This document shows, one piece after another, positions 59,917 to 64,000 of a stretch of 64,000 bases of DNA (position 1 is its first letter; each line of letters opens with the position of its first letter). This stretch comes from Isoetes taiwanensis (Eukaryota; Streptophyta; Lycopodiopsida; Isoetales; Isoetaceae). The stretch is from NCBI GenBank assembly GCA_021234155.1, contig JAJEKV010000234.1, positions 310,001-374,000 on the forward strand, given 5' to 3'. The notes under the pieces are model-generated. The model did no database searches. It saw only the letters and a program-made list of their open reading frames with translations, and had not been told where the DNA came from. Made by a program: the position numbers and the translations under genes.

Positions 59917-61285
59917 TAGAGAGAGAAGAGGGAAAGATAGAGGGGGAGAAGAGAGAGGAGAGAGAGAGGAGAGAGAAGAAAGGCAAGAGAAGAGGGAGAG
60001 AGAGGAATAGAAAAGAGAGAGAAAGATAGAGAGAGGGGAGAAATAGAGAGAGAGGAGAGAGATAGGAGAGAGAGAAGAAAAGAGAGAGGAGAGAGAGAAA
60101 AGAGGGAAGAGAGAGAGAGAGAGAGGAGAGGAGAGAGTAGAGAGACTGGAGGGAAGAGAGAGGAGAGGAGAGAGGAGAGAGGAGAGAGATAGAGGGGGAA
60201 ATAGAGAGAGAGAGGAGAGAGAGAGGAGAGAAAGGAGAGAGGGAGAGAGAGGAGAGAGAAGAGAGGGAGAGAAGAATAGAAAAGAAAGAGAAAGATAGAG
60301 AGAGAGAGGAAAGAAATAGAGAGAAAGGAGAGAGATAGGAGAGAGAGAAGGAAAAAAGGAGAGAGATAGAAGAGGGAGAGGGGAGAGAGAGAAGAGAGAG
60401 GCAAAGAGAGAGAAGAGAGAAAGAGAGGAGGGAGGAGGAGAGGAGAAGAGAGAGAAGAGAGAAGAGAGAAGAGAGAGAGAGAGAGAGAGAAGAGAGAGCA
60501 GATAGAAGAGAGAGAAGAATAGAACAGAGAGAGAAAGATAGAGAGAGAGGGGAGAAATAGAGAAAGAGGAGAGAGATAGGAAAGAGATAAAAGAGGGAGA
60601 GGGGAGAGAGAGAAGAGAGAGAGACAAAGAGAGAGAGAGAGAAAGAGAGGAGGGAGAAGAGAGAGGAGAGCAGAGAGAAGAGAGAAGAGAGAGAAGAGAG
60701 AGGGAAGAGAGAGGAGAGAGAGAAAGAAGAATAGAAAAGAGAGAGAAAGATAGAGAGAGAGGGGAGAAATAGAGAGAGAGGAGAGAGAGAAGGAAAAAGG
60801 GAGAGAGACAGAAGAGGGAAAGAGGAGAGAGAGAGAGGGAGCGAGGGAGAGGAGGAGGGAGGGAGAGAGAGAGGGGAGAAAAGAGAGGGAGAGGGTAAAG
60901 GCAAAGAGAAGAGAAGAGAGAGAAGAGAGAAAGAAAGGAGAGAGGAGAGAGAGAAAAGAGAAGAGAGAGAAAAGAAGAGAGAGGAGAGAGAAGAGAGACA
61001 GAGGGAAAGGGAGAGAGAGACAAAGAGAGGAGAGAGAAAGAGAGGAGGGAGGAGAGAGAGAGAGAAGAGCAGAGGAAAAGAGAAGAGAGAGAAGAGAAAG
61101 GGAAGAGAGAGGGAAGGAAGAGAGAGAGGGGGCGTAAGAGAGAGGAGAGAGAAGAGAGAAGAGAGAGAAGAGAGAGGGAACAGAGAGAGGGGAGAGGAGA
61201 GAGAAAGAAGTGAGAAGAGAGAGGAGGAAAGACAAAGGGGGGAGAGAGATGGGAGAGAGAGGAGAGGAGAGAGGGGAGAGGGGGG

Positions 61286-61328
<43 letters not shown>

Positions 61329-62052
61329 GAAGAGACAGGAGAGAGAGAGAGAGAATAGATAAGAGAGAGGAGATAGAAGAGAGAGAGAAGGCAAAGAGAA
61401 GAGAAGAGAGAGGAGAGAGAAAGAAAGGAGAGAGGATAGAGAGAGAAGGGAAGAGAGAGAAAGAAGAGAGAGGAGAGAGAAGAGAGAGGGAAGAGAGAGG
61501 GAGGGAGAGAGAGGGGGGAAAGAAGAGAGAGGAGAGAGAAGATGGGAAAGATGAGGGATGAGAAAGAGAGGAGAGAGAAGAGAGAAAGAGGAGAGGGAAG
61601 AGAGAAGAGGAGAGAGGGAGGAGAGAGAAGAGGGAGAGGGGGAGAAATAAAGAGAAAGGGGAGAGATAGGAGAGAGGAGAGAGAGGAGAGAGGAGAAAGA
61701 AAGAGAGGAGAGAGGAGAGAGGAGAGAGAAGAGAGAAAGGGGAGAGAGAGAGAGTTGAGAGAGATAGAGAAGATAGAGAGAAGAGAGAAAGATGAGGGAA
61801 GAGAGAGGAGAGAGGAGAGAGAGAGATGAGAGAAAAGGGAGAAGAGAGAGAAGAGATAGGAGAGAGAAGAGAGAGAGGAGAGAGGGAAAAGAGAGGAGAG
61901 AGAGAGAGAGGGGAAATAAGAGAGAGAGAAGAGAAAAAGGAGAGATGGGGGAAGAGAGAAAGGATAGACAGAAAGAAACAAAGAGCAGAGAGAAAGAGAG
62001 AGGAGAAAGAGGGAGAAGAGAGAGAAGGGGAAGAGAAGACAGGAGAGAGAGA
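59917..62052. repeat. Polypurine (GA-rich) tract, about 2.1 kb
   Basis: More than 2 kb of almost exclusively A/G on the plus strand, built from AGAGAGGAGAGAGA, AAAGATAGAGAGAG and GGGAGAGAGAG modules with sparse T or C. Minus-strand frames of 755-785 codons in all three phases are compositional artefacts. Confidence 0.96.
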
Positions 62053-62059
62053 GGGTGCA

Positions 62060-62315
62060 AAAAGGAGGGAACGTGGGTGGGCCCAAACCGAGGCGAGGCC
62101 CCGGAGGGGCCGAGCCGAGAAATGGGAGCAAAAGAAAAGGGCCCGGCCCATCGACGGATAAGGATGCACCACGTGGCTTGATCCGGGTCGTCCGTGGGCC
62201 TTGGCCCCTCAAAAGCTCTTAAGTTTGGTGGACAAAATTGTTTTGGTTTACCACGGACTTCAACCCTGGACATTGCTCCCCAAACCCCCCACCCTTACCA
62301 CTAGACCAACCAGTC
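62060..62315 (-). mobile_element. tRNA-derived SINE-like element (copy 3)
   Basis: Minus-strand A box TGGTCTAGTGGTAAGG (62,308-62,293) and B box with one change, GGTTGAAGTCC (62,265-62,255). The body has GACGACCCGGATCAAGCCAC and one GC-rich block at 62,080-62,120, and then passes into the 2.1-kb CT tract after TTTTTGCACCC. Flanking order is the same as for copy 2. Confidence 0.65.
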
Positions 62316-62402
62316 TTTTCTTGACAGAATAGGAAGTCCATGTTTAGTTAAGGCGGGGGCAATGGAAATTCCTTTGGTTAATTAAAAGCCTTGATGATCC
62401 TA

Positions 62403-62425
62403 GAACCTTCTAGAATATTCTAGAA
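62403..62425. promoter_or_regulatory. Five-module heat-shock element (copy 3)
   Basis: The arrangement of copies 1 and 2 is kept, with one spacer base changed (AT instead of TG) while every GAA and TTC triplet is intact. Confidence 0.7.
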
Positions 62426-62430
62426 TGAAG

Positions 62431-62824
62431 CTAGAGAGAGAAGAGGGAAAGATAGAGGGGGAGAAGAGAGAGGAGAGAGAGAAGAGAGGGAAAAGAGGAG
62501 AGAGAGATAGAGGAGAGGGGAGAGAAAAGATAGAAAGGAGAGAGAAAGGAGAGAGGGAAGAGAGAGGAGAGAAGAGAGACAGGAGGGAGAAGAGAGAGAA
62601 GAGGGAGGGAAGAGAGAGAGATGGGAAAGAAGAGAGAGGAGAGATGAGAGAGAGAGGAGAGAGAAGAGAGAAGGGGAGAGGGAAGAGAGAGAGGGGAGTA
62701 ATAGAGAGAGAGAGGAGAAATAGAGGGAGGAAAAAAGGGAAGAGAGAGAGAGAGAGAGAGAGAGAAGGAGAGGAGAGAGAAGAGAGAGATAGAGAGAGGA
62801 GAGAGAAGATAGAAAGGGGAAGAC

Positions 62825-62857
<33 letters not shown>

Positions 62858-63870
62858 AGATAGAGAGAAGAGAGGAGAGAGAGAGAGATGAGGGAAGAGA
62901 GTAGAAAAGAGAGAGAAAGATAGAGAGAGAGGGGAGAAATAGAGAGGGAGGAGAGAGAGAAAAGAGAGAGAGAGAGAAAAGGGAGGAGAGAGAGAGAGAG
63001 AAGAGATGAGAGAGAAAGAGGAGAGAGGACAGAGAAGAGGGATAGAGGGGGAGAGAGAGACAGAGGAGAGAGAGGAAGAGAGAGGAGAGGAAGAGAGGAG
63101 AGAGAAGAGACAGGAGGGAGAAGAGAGAGAAGAGGGAGGGAAGAGAGAGAGAGGGGGGAAAGAAGAGAGAGGAGAGAGATGAGAGAGAGAGGAGAGAGAA
63201 GAGACAAGGGGAGAGGGAAGAGAGAGAGGGGAGTAATAGAGAGAGAGAGGAGAAATAGAGGGAGGAAAAAAGGGAAGAGAGAGAGAGGAGAGAGAGATGA
63301 GAGAGAGAGAGGAGAGAGAGATAGAGAGAGGAGAGAGAAGATAGAAAGGGGAAGACATGTAGAGATAGAGAGAGAGAGAGAGAAGATAGAGAGAAGAGAG
63401 GAGAGAGAGAGATGAGGGAAGAGAGAAGAGAGAGAGAGATGAGAGAAAAGGGAGAAGAGAGACAAGAGATAGGAGAGAGAAGAGGGAGAGAAGAGAGGGA
63501 AGAGAGAGGGGGGAGAGAGAGTGGGAAAAGAGAGGAGAGATAGGGAGAGAGGAGAGAGAGGAGAGAGAGAGGAGAGAGGGAAGAGAGGAGAGAGAAGAGA
63601 GAGAGACAAAGAGAGAGGAGAGAGAAAGAGAGAAAGGAGAACAGAGAGGGGACAGAAGAGAGAGAAGAGAGAGGGAAGAGAGAGGGGGGAGAGAGAGAAG
63701 GGAAAGAAGAGAGAGGAGAGAGGGGAAAGAAGAGAGATGAGAGAGAAGAGAGAAAGGGTAGAGGGAAGAGGGAGAGAGAAGAGAGAGAGAGAAAGATAGG
63801 AGAGGGGGGAGAAATAAAGAGAGAGGAGAGTGAGAGATGCGGGGAGGGAGGGACAGAGAGGGGTGGGGAG

Positions 63871-63912
<42 letters not shown>

Positions 63913-64000
63913 GGAGAGAGAGGGGAGGTAGAGAGGGGAGAGAGAAAAGGGATGAGAGAGATGAGGAGGAGATAAAGAGAGGAGAGAGGAGAAGAGAGAG
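62431..64000. repeat. Polypurine (GA-rich) tract reaching the right edge
   Basis: At least 1.57 kb of A/G sequence that continues beyond the window. An internal block starting CAGGAGGGAGAAGAGAGAG at 62,580 recurs at 63,111 with about 300 bp of matching order, a nested duplication of period 531 bp. The plus-strand Arg/Glu frames and minus-strand Ser/Leu frames are artefacts. Confidence 0.96.

Noticed and set aside
59885-62273. Minus-strand open frames of 755-785 codons in all three phases
   Set aside because: The strand is nearly pure C and T. Stop codons need A or G in every case, so any phase is open. Products contain only Ser, Leu, Phe and Pro, with no coding signature.
62420-63799. Arg/Glu-rich plus-strand and Ser/Leu-rich minus-strand frames
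   Set aside because: Products of the GA repeat. Frames exist in every phase and follow the nested duplications.

Overview
The window is nuclear DNA from a land plant with a large, repeat-filled genome. The evidence is GT-AG introns, a CACTA transposon with a 3-bp target duplication, a LINE, tRNA-derived SINE-like repeats, plant-type gene relics (GT92 glycosyltransferase, endosomal-type NHX exchanger, ABCG half transporter) and ribonuclease-inhibitor-type LRR genes. The LRR type and repeat load would fit a fern or another non-seed plant, but the species cannot be fixed from this sequence. No rRNA gene, CRISPR array or bacterial operon is present.

Layout. 1-1.5 kb: an uninterrupted minus-strand reading frame of 495 codons that leaves the window at its left edge. 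It has a Cys/His cluster and belongs to no family I recognise; a small AT-hook frame lies upstream on the same strand. 4.2-6.5 kb: two (TA)n tracts around a degenerate GATTC array that carries an internal 460-bp duplication. 6.5-16.5 kb: a 3.6-kb unit present three times in tandem, the third cut off at a T-run. 16.5-24 kb: non-genic sequence, probably decayed retroelement debris.

24.0-44.5 kb: a 4.0-kb direct duplication. Each copy carries a broken GT92 glycosyltransferase gene and a tRNA-like head. Copy A has gained a 239-bp MITE with an 8-bp target duplication. Copy B was split by a 12.7-kb CACTA element (28,201-40,918; target duplication ATT). The sister copy gives an intact empty site for both insertions. 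The CACTA element has no transposase that I can see. It contains exon-like host fragments, a GC-rich palindrome and an inverted 19-bp satellite.

44.5-53.3 kb: the most gene-like part. It has an RI-type LRR gene on the minus strand whose last three exons can be joined in frame, a decayed ABCG fragment and a decayed NHX gene on the plus strand, and a second LRR-like exon on the minus strand.

53.3-64 kb: long, nearly pure purine tracts, a minus-strand LINE, and a repeat built (read on the minus strand) as CT tract, then a five-module heat-shock element, then a tRNA-like Pol III head, then a GC-rich body, then CT tract. Two complete examples at the right end lie about 2.5 kb apart and look like tandem units.

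Most long open frames in the last 11 kb are artefacts, because pure C/T sequence cannot form a stop codon. Differences between the near-identical repeat copies cluster at CAG/CTG sites, so some frameshifts in the window may be methylation decay or base-calling errors.
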